DNA from: Thamnaconus septentrionalis
Taxonomy: Eukaryota > Chordata > Actinopteri > Tetraodontiformes > Monacanthidae
NCBI GenBank assembly: GCA_009823395.1
Contig: CM020510.1
Span: 2,072,273-2,136,272, forward strand
Reading direction: 5' to 3'
Length of the DNA: 64,000 nt
The notes below the pieces were generated by a model. The model was not told the origin of the DNA. It ran no database searches and saw only the letters and a program-made list of their open reading frames with translations. This document shows positions 25,201-36,676 of this stretch, in pieces. Position 1 is the stretch's first letter, and each line of letters starts with the position of its first letter. A program made the translations under genes and the position numbers.

Positions 25201-26637
25201 GTCATGGCGGCCGTGTGCGACACCCAAGCGGCGGGATCGATGGGTCGAACCGGCTCACCTGAGTGCACGACAACAACAAGTGTCAGCGACAGCAACAACA
25301 CAACACAACACGACACAACACAAATGTTTTTCATCCACAAACACTGACAGAATAAACCAGCTGAAGATGCAGCGGTTTGCTAAACGAAGCTTCAAAGTGT
25401 GAAAAATAAGATGCATCCCAGCTGATGCTACATGGAGAAGGTGGTGATGGAGGTCAACTGCAGCTGGGGGAGGGTGGCCAAATTTGGCCCGCAGGCCAGA
25501 GTTTGACACCAATGGGTTAACGCAGGGTAGATGTTCAGAATGAAAAACCTAGACGAGGAGACAGACAGGAGGACAGACTCACTCCTGGGCAGCGCGAAGC
25601 AGCTCCGCGGGTTTGGATCCCAACACTTAGCCACCGTTAGCGTGACAGGGCTAGTAGCACACACACACACACACACACGGAGGAGGAGGAGAAGGAGAAG
25701 GAGGAGGAGGAGGAGAAGGAGGAGGAGAAGAAGGAGGAGGAGAAGGAGAAGGAGAAGAAGAGGAAGGAGAAGAAGGAGGAGAAGGAGGAGAAGAAGGAGA
25801 AGGAGAAGGAGGAGAAGGAGAAGAAGAAAGAGGAGGAGAAGGAGAAGGAGAAGAAGAGGAAGGAGAAGAAGGAGGAGAAGGAGGAGAAGAAGGAGAAGAA
25901 GGAGGAGAAGGAGAAGGAGAAGAAGGAGGAGGAGAAGGAGAAGAAGGAGAAGAAGAAGGAGGAGAAGGAGAAGGAGAAGAAGAGGAAGGAGAAGAAGGAG
26001 GAGAAGGAGGAGAAGAAGGAGAAGGAGAAGAAGGAGGAGGAGAAGGAGGAGAAGAAGGAGAAGGAGAAGGAGAAGAAGGAGGAGGAGAAGGAGGAGGAGA
26101 AGGAGAAGGAGAAGGAGAAGGAGGAGGAGGAGGAGAAGGAGAAGAAGTGTTAGTTGTATTATCTGGTAGTACTGAAGGTCTTCAGCCAATCAAGTCATGC
26201 AGCTGTGCATTGCCACGACAACGCCCCCCTCCTCCCATTCCACGCCTCCCACCTCCACCTCCTCCCCCTCCTTGCCCCCCTCTCTCCTGTCCTGTGATTG
26301 GCCAGCGGCCGCTCCTCTCTCTCACCCCGGCTTGTGGACGATGTCCCGGAGGACTCGCACGGCGTCGTCGTTACTCATGTTCTCAAAGTTGACGCTGTTG
26401 ACCTGAAGGTGGGAAGGTGGGGGGGGGGGACACACTCCGTTAGCGCTGTGCGATGCTGAGCTAACGCTAAGCACTGAGCGAGCTGGTCAGCTGACCTGCA
26501 GCAGCATGTCGCCGGGCTCAATGCGTCCGTCGGCCGCCACAGCACCGCCCTTCATGATGGAGCCGATGTAGATCCCTCCGTCGCCGCGGTCGTTGCTCTG
26601 GCCCACGATGCTGATGCCCAGGAAGTTGTAGCGCTCT

Positions 26638-26689
<52 letters not shown>

Positions 26690-27205
26690 TCATCACAGTG
26701 CTTCCGGTTGTTTGACATGAATGAATGATTCTGACAAACTGACTGACAACATCACCAGAGGTCACCTAAGGTCACCTGACATCAAAACAGAGGTCACCTG
26801 AGATCACCTGAGGTCACCTAAGTTCACCCAGGAAGTGATGATGTCATCGCTGGTACTCACCCATGTTCAGGGTTACAGTGATGACGTTGAGAGACATGGT
26901 GGAGTCAGTGACACTGCTGAAAGACACAGACTGAGGGACAGACAGGAGAACAGACAGACAGACAGACAGACAGGAGAGCAGAGAGACAGACAGGGAGACA
27001 GGAGGACAGACGGACAAAAGGACAGACAGGAGAACAGACAGACGGACAGTCAGGAGAACAGACGGACAGAAAGACAGACAGGAGGACAGACGGACAAAAG
27101 GACAGACAGGAGAACAGACAGACAGACAGTCAGGAGAACAGACGGACAGAAAGACAGACAGGAGAACAGACAGACAGACAGGAGAACAAACAGACAGACA
27201 GGAGA

Positions 27206-27236
<31 letters not shown>

Positions 27237-28502
27237 GGAGAACAGAGGGATAGACGGGGAGACAGACAGTCAGGAGGACAGACAGACAGACAGTAGGACA
27301 GACGGACAGAAAGACAGACAGGAGAACAGACAGACAGTCAGGAGAACAGACAGACAGACAGGAGAACAAACGGACAGACAGACAGACAGGCAGGAGGACA
27401 GAAGAACAGACAGACAGACAGGAGAACAGACGGACAGATCAGCAGCAGATTCAGAAACATAAATAAAGACAGAAGAAAAGCTTCACTTCATAGAACATCA
27501 ATAAGCAGGTTGACTGCTGCCCCCAGAGGCTGATCAGTGTTACCACAGCTCCCCTACACAGAGCAGCACAAACAACACTCACTCAACATTTCAGTCAGAC
27601 ATTGGCTCTCTTTGCGTCTGTGCGTGTGTGTGTGTGTGTGATGTGTGTACCTTCTCCATCCGTTGTGTTTTGGGTTTGCGGTGGCGGCGCCGCTGTCGCC
27701 TGACGAGCCGCGGCGAGGACGAGCTGCTCTGGCCTGTTGATTGGCTGAACCTGTCGGGTGACATCGGCGCGCCTGTTTCAGTCGGGCTGCTCATATCAAA
27801 CATTGTTTCTGCTCAGCGTTAATCACATAAAGTTTTTCTGCAAAAAGCGACCAATAAACACTACACACTCAGGTGCGACGGGGTACGACAAACACACAAA
27901 CACATAAATTACGCAAAAAGTTTGTCGTTAGTCCATTGAGCAGAGAATTAGCACGCAAAAAAAAACGTACGCATAGAAATAAACCAAAGAATAAAGAACA
28001 AACCCTTTAAGAAACAGTCAAATAGATACGTAGCATGAGATAAAAATCAGTAGTTTACAAACAATCACATTCGAAAAAGGTGCAAAATGCCAAAAATATT
28101 TAGGACGTCGTAGAAAAGCAGTGGAGGGTTTTAGATCCAGGAAGTGTGAAGGTCTGAAGGTCTGAAGGTCTGAACACATTAGTTCTGCCCTCGGATCAGC
28201 TGGGACGCTTTTATCTGCCGGACAATGAGAGCCGGAGAGCCGGGTCACATGACCTGCAGCAGCCAGTCAGAGGCAGCGAGGAGCCTCAAGTAAAGAGAGT
28301 TTACTGGAGCAGAAGAAGAAGAAGAAGAAGAAGAAGAAGAAGAAGAAGACCTGAGGGCAGGTGAGTGTGTGGCCGCACAGCCACCAATCAGAGCGTCAGC
28401 TGCTGCTGCTGATGATGTCACATGGGGGTGAGGAGGGGGCAGGAGGGGGGTTGTACTGAGGACATTTAAAGGGGCAGTTCACTATTTTTGTCCATGAGAT
28501 TG

Positions 28503-28555
<53 letters not shown>

Positions 28556-29096
28556 CCTCCACCTTCCTCCCGAGTCCTCGGAGGAGCAGCAGCTGGTCGT
28601 CTCCAACTGGCTGCTGGGCTGTGTGGACGAGTTGTCGCCGCCAGCCGCCGGCTCCGCCCCCTGTTGGGCGTGGCCATTGAGAGCTCTGCCTGCAGGGCCA
28701 CAGAGTGGAGTCAGAGGGGTTTTCATTGGCTGCCAGCGGGTTGGACAGCAGTGACTCCGCCTACCTGGCTCACTTCCAGCAGGGCCTCTGAGGGCCGGAG
28801 AGGTCACAGGTCTGACCTCTGACCCCTGTAGGTCAGCCGCACTGACACACACACACACACACACAGACAGACAGAGAGGGTTTAAAAGTCATCGTTCCTC
28901 TGCATCTTCATCGCAACCTGACGTTTCAGACTCACTGGAAGGACGGTGGCCTGGAGTGTCCAATCCCACCGGTCCTCTCAATGGGGGGCGGGGCCAAACT
29001 GGTGGGTGTGGCCACAGACTGAAGATCAGAGCCACTGAAATCTGGCTGACAGGTTTCTGCCGACACAAGCTGGATAGAGAGAAAGACAACAGCTGA

Positions 29097-29142
<46 letters not shown>

Positions 29143-30105
29143 TGTGTGTGTGTCTCTCACCCAGCAGACAACTCGGCCGTTGACAAAGGGCAGCCTGGCG
29201 TCATCGTCACTGATCTCCTCCTTCACCACCCTGCAAACACACAAACACACCAGGAGCAGCAGCAGCATCAGCACCACCGTCTCCATGGCGACCCCCATCA
29301 GCGCCCCCTGCTGTCGACACGCTGCTGCATCACACGCCACAATGTGAACAACAACATCACACCTCAAAACGGCGCGCTCAGGCTGATGAGTCGACATTCT
29401 CAGACACACACACACACACACACACACACTCGTATTTGCCAAATGCAGTCGTTTTGTGACTTGTCGGAAAATACGACTCCCTTTGGCTGAGATGACTCAC
29501 AAGTGAGTTTGATCCAATCGAATCTGATTCACGTCTGACAGACTTTCAACAGCAGCTCCCATTAATGAGAACAGGGTTATCTTTAGCTTAGCATCAGAAC
29601 TGGGCGGCGGTGGGATCACTGGGATTATAATGTGACATCTAACCTCCCCGGATTACACAACACTTGAATCACTCCGCCAAAGACTCACTCAGGTGTCACG
29701 TGACCACCACGCGCATCATCATCATCATCATCATCATCACCATCACCACCACCACCCTCGTCATCGTCTGCTGCCACACTCACTAATGACGGAGGACACA
29801 TCCGGGTCCTTTGCATCATCTTAATCATTAAGACACACAAGCACGCGCGCGCGCGCGTTGTGTGCGCATCACCACAACAACAACAACACCACCACCGCCG
29901 CCTCCATCACTGCCGTCGACTGCAGCGATCACGGCACTCACCCAAAATCGTCGTCCACGGACTTAAAGAAGAACCGGAAGTTGGGTTTGTTGATCGCTAG
30001 CTTAAAGTCGGCCAGGGTGACGCGCTGCGCGGGCACGCCGATCCGGATGAGGTAGGGGGTGTCCTGGTCCTCCAGGTGGTAGATGACCCGGGTCTCCTCC
30101 GCCAT
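22245..30105 (-). CDS. dvl3b: Dishevelled, divergent DVL3-type paralogue, 15 exons, complete
   Basis: Cytoplasmic hub of Wnt signalling linking Frizzled receptors to Axin and to planar polarity. Exons: 29942-30105, 29161-29230, 28936-29069, 28765-28841, 28563-28689, 27651-27750, 26861-26930, 26496-26635, 26326-26402, 25583-25650, 25178-25258, 23667-23801, 23289-23456, 22666-22848, 22245-22567; 1917 nt, 638 aa, against about 716 for human DVL3. DIX domain at about 1-80 ([19 protein letters not shown]). PDZ at about 236-325 ([20 protein letters not shown]). DEP at about 382-460 ([19 protein letters not shown]). C-terminus FFVDVM. The DEP sequence and end match DVL3/DVL2 rather than DVL1. The DIX-PDZ linker and the region after DEP are short and poorly conserved, as expected of a fast-evolving fish duplicate. 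Nearby abcc5 and abcf3 also favour DVL3. The b suffix is inferred. Confidence 0.92.
22862..23158. repeat. CAGCTGATCGTCAACAACCGT array in dvl3b intron 13
   Basis: About 14 units of about 21 bp; each carries the palindrome TCAGCTGA. It lies between exons 14 and 13 (the intron directly upstream of exon 14) and matches the array after the stop codon. Confidence 0.9.
24060..24778. repeat. ATCC/ATCT tetranucleotide array in dvl3b intron 11
   Basis: About 720 bp of interspersed ATCC, ATCT and occasional GTCC units (GGAT/AGAT in the transcript). An open frame on the plus strand (Ile/His/Pro/Ser) is a repeat artefact. Confidence 0.97.
25680..26148. repeat. About 470-bp pure purine array in dvl3b intron 9
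   Basis: GGAGAAGGAGGA-type repeats with no pyrimidine for hundreds of bases on the plus strand, with a (CA)n at its left end. In the transcript this is a very long CU tract upstream of the exon 10 acceptor. Such mirror-like polypurine tracts can form triplex DNA. Confidence 0.97.
26640..26686. repeat. (CA)n abutting the dvl3b exon 8 acceptor
   Basis: About 23 CA units on plus, read (GT)n then CAG in the transcript, replacing a normal pyrimidine tract. Confidence 0.95.
26940..27437. repeat. GACAGACAGGAGAACA array in dvl3b intron 6
   Basis: About 500 bp of GACA units with interspersed GGAGAACA and GGAGGACA. It ends about 10 nt from the exon 7 acceptor region. Confidence 0.95.
28505..28553. 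repeat. (GT)n just inside dvl3b intron 5
   Basis: About 24 GT units on plus, read (AC)n about 10 nt after the exon 5 donor in the transcript. Confidence 0.95.
29101..29153. repeat. (GT)n just inside dvl3b intron 2
   Basis: About 25 GT units on plus, read (AC)n directly after the exon 2 donor. A (CA)n at about 29402-29429 lies in intron 1. Confidence 0.95.
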
Positions 30106-31209
30106 GCTGCCCCGCGAGTCCAGTCGGAGCTGCGTGGCCCCACCGGAAGTGTCCCTCAGTCGGGTACTCGCTGCTGGCTTCCGGTCCGTTCCCGTTCCCA
30201 GACGTGTTGGCCAGGGCCAGCTGCGCCTGGTATCAGATGCTCCGGCTGCAGCGGCGCCTCCTCCGGAAACCACGCAACCCGTCAGTGGCGAGAGGCAACA
30301 ACATCCGGTGTGGCCCTTTCAAAATAAAACCAAGCACGCATTAAAAGACGGGCCGAGAGGACCGGAAGTATCAAACACGGGATGGAATTGTGGACTGAGA
30401 GTGATTGGTTAATCGATTAGTCGGCCTGATGGACCTTTAAAGCGTCCACTTCAGGGATGATCGTTATCGCACGGTCAATTTCCGGTGCGACTAAAACCTT
30501 TAACAATCAGGAAATACCGAGTTAAACTAGTAGCAACCGCATCGTTTTGTCACTGTGGGCGAATTTTGCGATGACACTTATAAATATATAAACAAAACAA
30601 AGCACGTTCATGGAAACAGACTTTTTTTTTCTTTTTTTTTTTTTAACAAACATACCAACAGAAGAAAAGAAGAAAACAGAAAAGAAAAAGAAAATGTAAA
30701 GACAATAGAGGGACCACTGACGCATTTCAAAATAAAGGCGTTGTTAGTTTATTCTCTATCAAACAATCAAAACAAAGAGCAGCAGTCATCACAGCGGCTC
30801 TGTCAAAATAAATTATTTTCGAGTTTCATCTCTTGATTCCAAATTAGCTGACTGGTTGCGACGTTAGAAAAATTGTCCCCAAAAAAATATTCAACAATCA
30901 CTGATTGGCTGCCTCCATTTCTTCTGGTTTTATTGCATAAACACACTGTCTAACTGATCTCGGTGATGGATTATAATGATGGCTAGAAGTCTGCTTTATT
31001 GCTGCTGATTTGGAGGGAGGAGCTCTGGGTTTAAGGGGTTGAAGACGAGGTGAGAAAGAAGCTCTCAGTTCCCAGCCGCCCCTGAAGGCAGCACCAAGGC
31101 CGTTTCTGGTGGAGGTTTCTGCTGGTTTCTGGACACTTTGGAGTTGGACACAGTGAGTAGAGTGTCTGCTGGAGGTAGAGTCACACACACACACACACAG
31201 GTGCACGTG

Positions 31210-31244
<35 letters not shown>

Positions 31245-31728
31245 GCAGGTGTGTAGCAACAATCACACAATCATTCTTCTGATGAGAATCATTGACAAAT
31301 GAAAAAAAAAGTCAAAGCGGTGAGAGACGCCGTGGTTAAAAGTCAACAGCTGAGTGCCGTCCTCAGAAGAAAAGCAGCTCACTGATTGGTTGAATGTTTT
31401 TTTGTCCTCTGACTGTTACAGCTGGAGAAAAATAATCATCATCATTCGTTTGGTCTTTTTTTTTCTCGTCCGCGTCGTCTCATTTGGACGTTTCAGATGT
31501 CAGGAAAAATAATAATAATAATCTTTTCTGTTTGAGGTTCTTTCCCCACAGAAACAGGATGGGGTCAGGGTCAGGGGTCAGGGGTCAGGGGTCAGGGTGT
31601 GGTGCCGTGTTGCAGTGGCAACAGGTCCAGCATGCGGTCCAGGAACAGGACCACCTGGTAGGTGCTCCGTGCCGAAAGGTCAAAGGTCGAGACGGCGGTC
31701 CGGTCGGGCACCTCGTGGAGCTCCGGCT
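30106..31728. other. Intergenic stretch between dvl3b promoter and rnpepl1 3' end
   Basis: The left part (30106-30350) is GC/CpG-rich with CCGGAAG/CTTCCGG ETS-like motifs and is probably the dvl3b promoter and 5'UTR. 30400-31550 is AT-richer with two CA tracts (31183-31245) and no supported gene. 31600-31728 carries a duplicated rnpepl1 exon, listed separately. Confidence 0.5.
31600..31728 (-). pseudogene. rnpepl1: Duplicate of rnpepl1 exon 9 lying after the stop codon
   Basis: Read on the minus strand it encodes STFDLSARSTYQVVLFLDRM, against STFDLSTWSTFQVVLFLDRM in the real exon 9 (about 32615-32745). Nucleotide identity is obvious and continues into the flanking GGGGTCAGG repeats. The copy starts within a few bases of the rnpepl1 stop, so it should be transcribed as 3'UTR. 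Its 5' half and acceptor are missing, and the donor position reads GC instead of GT, so it is not usable as an exon. Confidence 0.85.
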
Positions 31729-32244
31729 TCAGGCAGAGACGTTGATGGCGATGGCGGCGGCGGCAGCAGCGGCGGAGGACGAGGGTGTGGGGGAGGGAGG
31801 AACGGCGGTGGCAAGGGCCGGCTCGCTCTGATTGGCCGAGGCGCCCTGGAACAGCATCTGCTGCAGTGAGCGCCGGAGGTTGGGGTGCAGGCGGCGCTGC
31901 GTCTGGGTGAAGACGTCCACGGCAAAGCGCCTCATCACGCCCGCCGCCAGGTCGTCGTACAGCGGCATGGTGTACATCCTGGACGTCTGCAGGAGGGCGG
32001 GGGGAGGGACTTCCTGTTAGCGCGACGGGACAGCACAACACCCCCGCCACCCAGCCAGGCTGACTCCGCCCCTCCCTACTCACGTGCTTGAGGAGGAAGG
32101 CGTGCACCTTAGGCAGCTCCGGGTAGAAGGTGTTCCTCACCACCACCTGCAGCCAGCGCACCTGAACCTCGGCGTTGAGGCCGTCAAAGAGCCGCGAGTA
32201 GCAGGAGGAGAAGACCTCCATCACCTCTGGAGGAGGGGCGGGGC

Positions 32245-32300
<56 letters not shown>

Positions 32301-33025
32301 GAGAGAGAGGGAGAGTTGGAAAGACAGTCAGTCAGGTGACCAGACTCAGCAGGATGGGGTCAGGGGTCAGGATCAGGATCGGGTCTGGGGTCAGGATTAG
32401 GTCAGGGGTCAGGATGGGGGAGTGGTCAAGATCAGGATGGGGTCAGAGGTCAGGATTGGATCACGGTCACGATTGGGGAGGGGTCAGGATCAGGACGGGG
32501 AGGGATCAGGGGTCAGGTTGGGGTCAAGACAGGGGTGGGGCCAGGATGAGGTCAGGGGTCAGGATAGGCTTGGGGTCATGGTCAGGACAGGGATCAGGGG
32601 TCAGGGTACGGTACCGTGGGGCAGTGGTGACAGGTCCAACATGCGGTCGAGGAACAGGACCACCTGGAAGGTGCTCCATGTCGAAAGGTCAAAGGTCGCA
32701 ACAGCGGCCAGGTTGGGCACCTGGTGGCTCCTCCACAGCTCACACAGGTCCTGCACGGGCTGCGTCAGAGCGCCCCCTGCTGACAGGTCGGGCTCAAACA
32801 GCGGAGGCCCGCAGTCGTTCAGCCAGCGCTCAAACGCCAGACCTGAGACAGGAAGTGATGTCACAATCAGTCAGTGGGCGTGGCCAGAGCGGCGGGCGGG
32901 CACCCGATTCTCCCTGGCTCACCGTCGGCCTCCTGCAGCTCCGGGAAGTAAAGCAGGAAGTAGTCAATCAAGTCCTGAGCCACCACACTCCTGAACTTAA
33001 ACTGGGAGATGTAGTCCTGGAGAGA

Positions 33026-33078
<53 letters not shown>

Positions 33079-33213
33079 TTATTAATCCCACAGTGGGCAA
33101 ATTTGCACAATTACATTAACTTTATATTTATAACTTTCAAAAAAAAGGAAAAATTATAAAAGAAATAAGGCAATAAAATATTAAATATTTTCATTGTATT
33201 TAAATTTTTTGTT

Positions 33214-33259
<46 letters not shown>

Positions 33260-36018
33260 ACCCTGAGGAAGTGGTCGAAGCGGATGACGTCCCCACTAAG
33301 CTGCGACAGGTAGGACACGAAGCAGAAGCCTTTCTCATAGGTGAACAGGTTCATCAGACAGCTGGGGTTCACACCTGGAGGCACACGAGAGGTCAAAGGT
33401 CAAATACGAGTGTGTGAGAGCCTGTGTGCCTGTGTGTGTGTGTGTGTGTGTGTGTGTGAGTGTGTCACCTGGCTCCAGCTTGACCTGCAGTTTGCTCACT
33501 GGGTTGTTGTCTCCCAGGAGACGCAGTTGTCTGTGCAGTGCATCCAGGCGCACCGACGTCTCCAGGCAGGTGAAGGCCTCACCTACAGGGGAAACACAAC
33601 AGTAGCTGACCAGGGGTCTAGGACCAGGAACAAGACCAGGGTCTAGAACCAGGAACCAGACCATGGCCTAGAACAAGGAACCAGACTAGCCACCAGACCA
33701 GGATCCAGACCAGGGTCTAGAACCAGGAACCAGACCATGGTCTAGAACAAGGAACCAGACTAGCCACCAGACCAGGGTCTAGAACCAGGAACCAGACCAT
33801 GGTCTAGAACAAGGAACCAGACTAGCCACCAGACCAGGATCCAGACCAGGGTCTAGAACCAGGAACCAGACCATGGTCTAGAACAAGGAACCAGACTAGC
33901 CACCAGACCAGGGTCAAGAACCAGGAACCAGACCATGGTCTAGAACAAGGAACCAGACCAGGATCCAGACCAGGGTCTAGAACCAGGAACCAGACCATGG
34001 TCTAGAACAAGGAACCAGACTAGCTACCAGACCAGGAACCAGACCAGGGTCTAGGACCAGGAACCAGACCATGGTCCAGAACCAGGATCCAGACCAGGTT
34101 GTGGCAACGGCGGCCCCCTACCGCAGGCCCGGCTGGTGATGCGGCGCTGGGCGTAAGTGGCCAGGCCTTCGCTCAGCCACATCTCCTCCCAGGTGGCATT
34201 GGTGACGGCGTTGCCAAACCAGCCATGGGCGATCTCGTGGACCACATCGATCAGCAAGAACTCGCTGCTCTCCAGGATGGAGGCGATGATAAAGGTCAGA
34301 CAAGGGTTCTCCATGGCCACGATGGGGAAGGAGGGCGGCAGGAAGACCAGGTCACACCTGGGAGGAGGGGCAGAGGGGAGCGGGTTAGGGTAAGCGGAGG
34401 GGGTTAGGATCGGGGTTAGGGTTAAATAAAGTTGAATTCCCAGTGATTGTCACATCCCGAAGGACGCAAAATTTGTCCGGGAGTCCCATGTCGATCTAAT
34501 GGAGTAATGGGACGTCGGACTAACGGGATGTCCTTATTAGTTCGAACTGCACTAGTTGGCGTTAGTCCAACTCTCCATTCCTACCGTTCATCATACACAA
34601 AAAAGGAAAATTAATTTGGTCCAAAATCCTAATGGTCCAACTTGTGATTGATTTTGTCGGACTAATGGGAAGTTCCAAATTTGTCCTCCGCATTTGACCC
34701 ATTGTCCTCTGAGGGAGTGGTGGGCAGCAGCGGTGCCGCGCCCAGGAATCCTTGGGTGATCTAACCCCCAATTCCAAGCCCAAATACTGAGGGCCAAGCA
34801 GGGAGGCGATGGGTACCATTTTTACATTCTTTGGTGTGACCCACAACCTACCAGTCTCAGGGCGGACACTCTACCACTAGGCCACTGAGCTTGTAAGGGT
34901 TTGCGGAGCGGGTTAGGATTGGGGTTAGGATCAGTTAGGGTTAGTTAGGATTAGCGGTTAGTGGAGTGATGACGCCGATGTGACCTGTGGTCACGTGACC
35001 TTGCCGAGGCCCAGCAAGACGGTGAGCTCACCTGCCCCACAGGTACGGTCCAAACAGCTCCTCGGCCACGCCCAGCCAGCGCTCCACACTGCCGCCTAGC
35101 TTCTTCACTGCACACGACAACAGGCACGGCTCGGCCCACACACGACTCCTGCAGACATCATGTGACCAAGTCAGGTGACTTTTGATCAGACACACTCTGG
35201 TTCCAGAACCAACACCGACAACAACCAGCAAGCAGGTGGGTGGGCCAACAACTCTCCCTCAAAGACAGACATGGGCAAAGAGTACGGCCCCGGGGCTATA
35301 TGCGGCCTGTTTAGACTTTGGATCTGGCCTGAATCAGGAACCAGATCAGAGTAGAGAACCAGGGTCCAGAACCAGGAACCAGACGAGGAGCTGGACCAGA
35401 AACCAGACCGAGGTCCAGAACCAGGAATCAGACTGGGATCCAGAACTAGGAACCACACTTGGGGCAAGAACCAGGAACTAGACCAGGAGCCAGACCAGGT
35501 TCCAGAACCAGGAACGAGACCAGGAGCCGGAAGCAAACCAGAGTCCAGAACCAGGGGCCAGATCAGGGTCCAGAACTAGGGACCAGACCAGGAATCACAC
35601 CCAGGGTCCAGAACAAGGGACTGACCGTGGGCCCACGTCAACGTGCTGCAGGTCTCCAGCCACCAACGCCACCAGGTAGGACGGGACGGGGAACTCCATG
35701 GAGAACTGAAAGACCCGGTCCAGCTTGGAGTAGGAGCTGCGGGAGGCGCTCATCAAAACCGTCACCCCGTCCGGGACCTGGAGCGGGGAGGAGAGGGTCA
35801 TGAGGTGTGTTCTCTGCCGGGCTGAGGCCAGGGGAGGGTTCTGGTCTGTTCCGGTCCAGTCTGGTCCGGTCCGACTCACCCGGACAGTGGCGCTGTAGGT
35901 GCTCTTGACCGCAGGCGTGTCGAAGCAGGGGAAGAAGGAGCGGTTACACACCGAGTGGCCCTGAGTGAACACCAGGGGGCGCAACTGGCCACAGGTCAAC
36001 TCCGAGTCCAGCCACCAG

Positions 36019-36054
<36 letters not shown>

Positions 36055-36676
36055 GTAAACATACACACACACAAACAAACACAAACATATGCTTGCACAC
36101 ACCCAAACAAATACACACACACACACAGTCAGCTCACACAGGGCCCCTCCCACCAGGTCACAGGGTCACGTGACTCACCGCCGGGCCGTCCGTGGTGGTG
36201 TAGCGCACTGTCACATGGATCAGCTGACCTGCCTGGGCTGCTGCCGCCGGCAGGCTGATGTTGAGGGAAGAGCCGTAGTCCGTGAAAGGATCCACCCGGT
36301 AGGTGAGGGACACAGGTTCCACCTGTCCAACCCCCGGGATCTTACAGTCTATGGAGTGGATGAGCAGGGAGGGGTGGGAGTCCAGCACCAGGGTTTGGAC
36401 CCCACTCTGGACCGGCACCAGGTCCAGGACCTGCCAGCCGCTCATCTCCTTCACTGCAAAGTTGAGCCGCAGGTCCAGGTGGAAGTGACGCAGCTGGAAG
36501 CTGCCAAAGTTGGAGGCCGAGGCCACGTCCACCAGGGGGCGGCGGGGAACACCCGGCCCCGGGATGGCCGAGGGCCAGCTGTCTGGACCAGGACCCGCGC
36601 ACCGGGCTCCCGGAACCGGCAGCGTTTTCCGGCAGCAGCACAGGGAGGTGGGGGTCTGGTGGAGGTCCGCCATCAT
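31729..36676 (-). CDS. rnpepl1: Arginyl aminopeptidase-like 1 (M1 family), 11 exons, complete
   Basis: M1-family zinc aminopeptidase related to aminopeptidase B that removes N-terminal residues from peptides; the physiological substrate is little known. Exons: 36179-36676, 35880-36020, 35626-35777, 35032-35148, 34122-34357, 33469-33582, 33262-33374, 32923-33016, 32615-32842, 32084-32226, 31729-31986; 2094 nt, 697 aa (human 725). Exon 5 holds the active-site region: the substrate motif VAMEN in place of GGMEN, and the zinc motif HEIAHGWFGNAVTN with H343, E344, H347 and third ligand E366 in WLSEG. The start MMADL follows no closer in-frame ATG. The family end NVSA is kept. A Cys replaces the usual Tyr just after exon 4 (RCDLVFLPP). 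The exon 7 donor is weak (AGG|GTCCAC) and merges into an AC repeat. Confidence 0.95.
32250..32310. repeat. (GA)n microsatellite in rnpepl1 intron 9
   Basis: About 25 GA units on plus, followed at 32345-32610 by a degenerate GGGGTCAGGATC array that also flanks the duplicated exon at 31560-31600. Confidence 0.9.
33024..33259. repeat. CA block, retroelement tail and GT block filling rnpepl1 intron 7
   Basis: (CA)n at 33028-33075, then about 140 bp of AT-rich element starting 'cctttattaatcccacagtggg', then (GT)n at 33217-33258. In the transcript the intron begins with AC and ends with GT repeats. The middle element recurs in reverse at 49341-49493. Confidence 0.85.
33600..34098. repeat. Minisatellite of CCAGGAACCAGACCATGGTC units in rnpepl1 intron 5
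   Basis: Higher-order units of about 60-120 bp made of AGAACCAGGA, ACCAGACCA, TGGTCTAGAA and GACTAGCCACC. The same building blocks form a second array in intron 3 (35335-35620). Confidence 0.9.
34425..34893 (-). mobile_element. tRNA-derived SINE in rnpepl1 intron 4
   Basis: Read on the minus strand from about 34893: GTGGCCTAGTGGTAGAGTG (A-box-like), then GGTTGTGGGT (B-box-like). A body follows with CCCTGCTTGGCCCTCAGTAT, 'gggggttagatcacc' and a tail near 'gggatgtgacaatcact'. This matches the pattern of the common fish V-type tRNA SINEs that I remember. A non-matching stretch at about 34450-34680 may be a nested insertion. Confidence 0.7.
35272..35335. mobile_element. Fragment of hAT-like MITE family A
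   Basis: 'catgggcaaagagtacggcc', then 'gctatatgcggcctgtttag' is the left end of the family, cut off by the minisatellite that starts at about 35335. Confidence 0.55.
35335..35625. repeat. AGAACCAGGAACCAGACC array in rnpepl1 intron 3
   Basis: Degenerate units like those in intron 5 of the same gene. It reaches to within a few bases of the exon 3 donor (CG|GTCAGTCC). Confidence 0.85.
36022..36052. repeat. (CA)n abutting the rnpepl1 exon 2 acceptor
   Basis: About 15 CA units on plus, giving (GT)n then AG|ATCTGG in the transcript with no pyrimidine tract. Confidence 0.95.
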
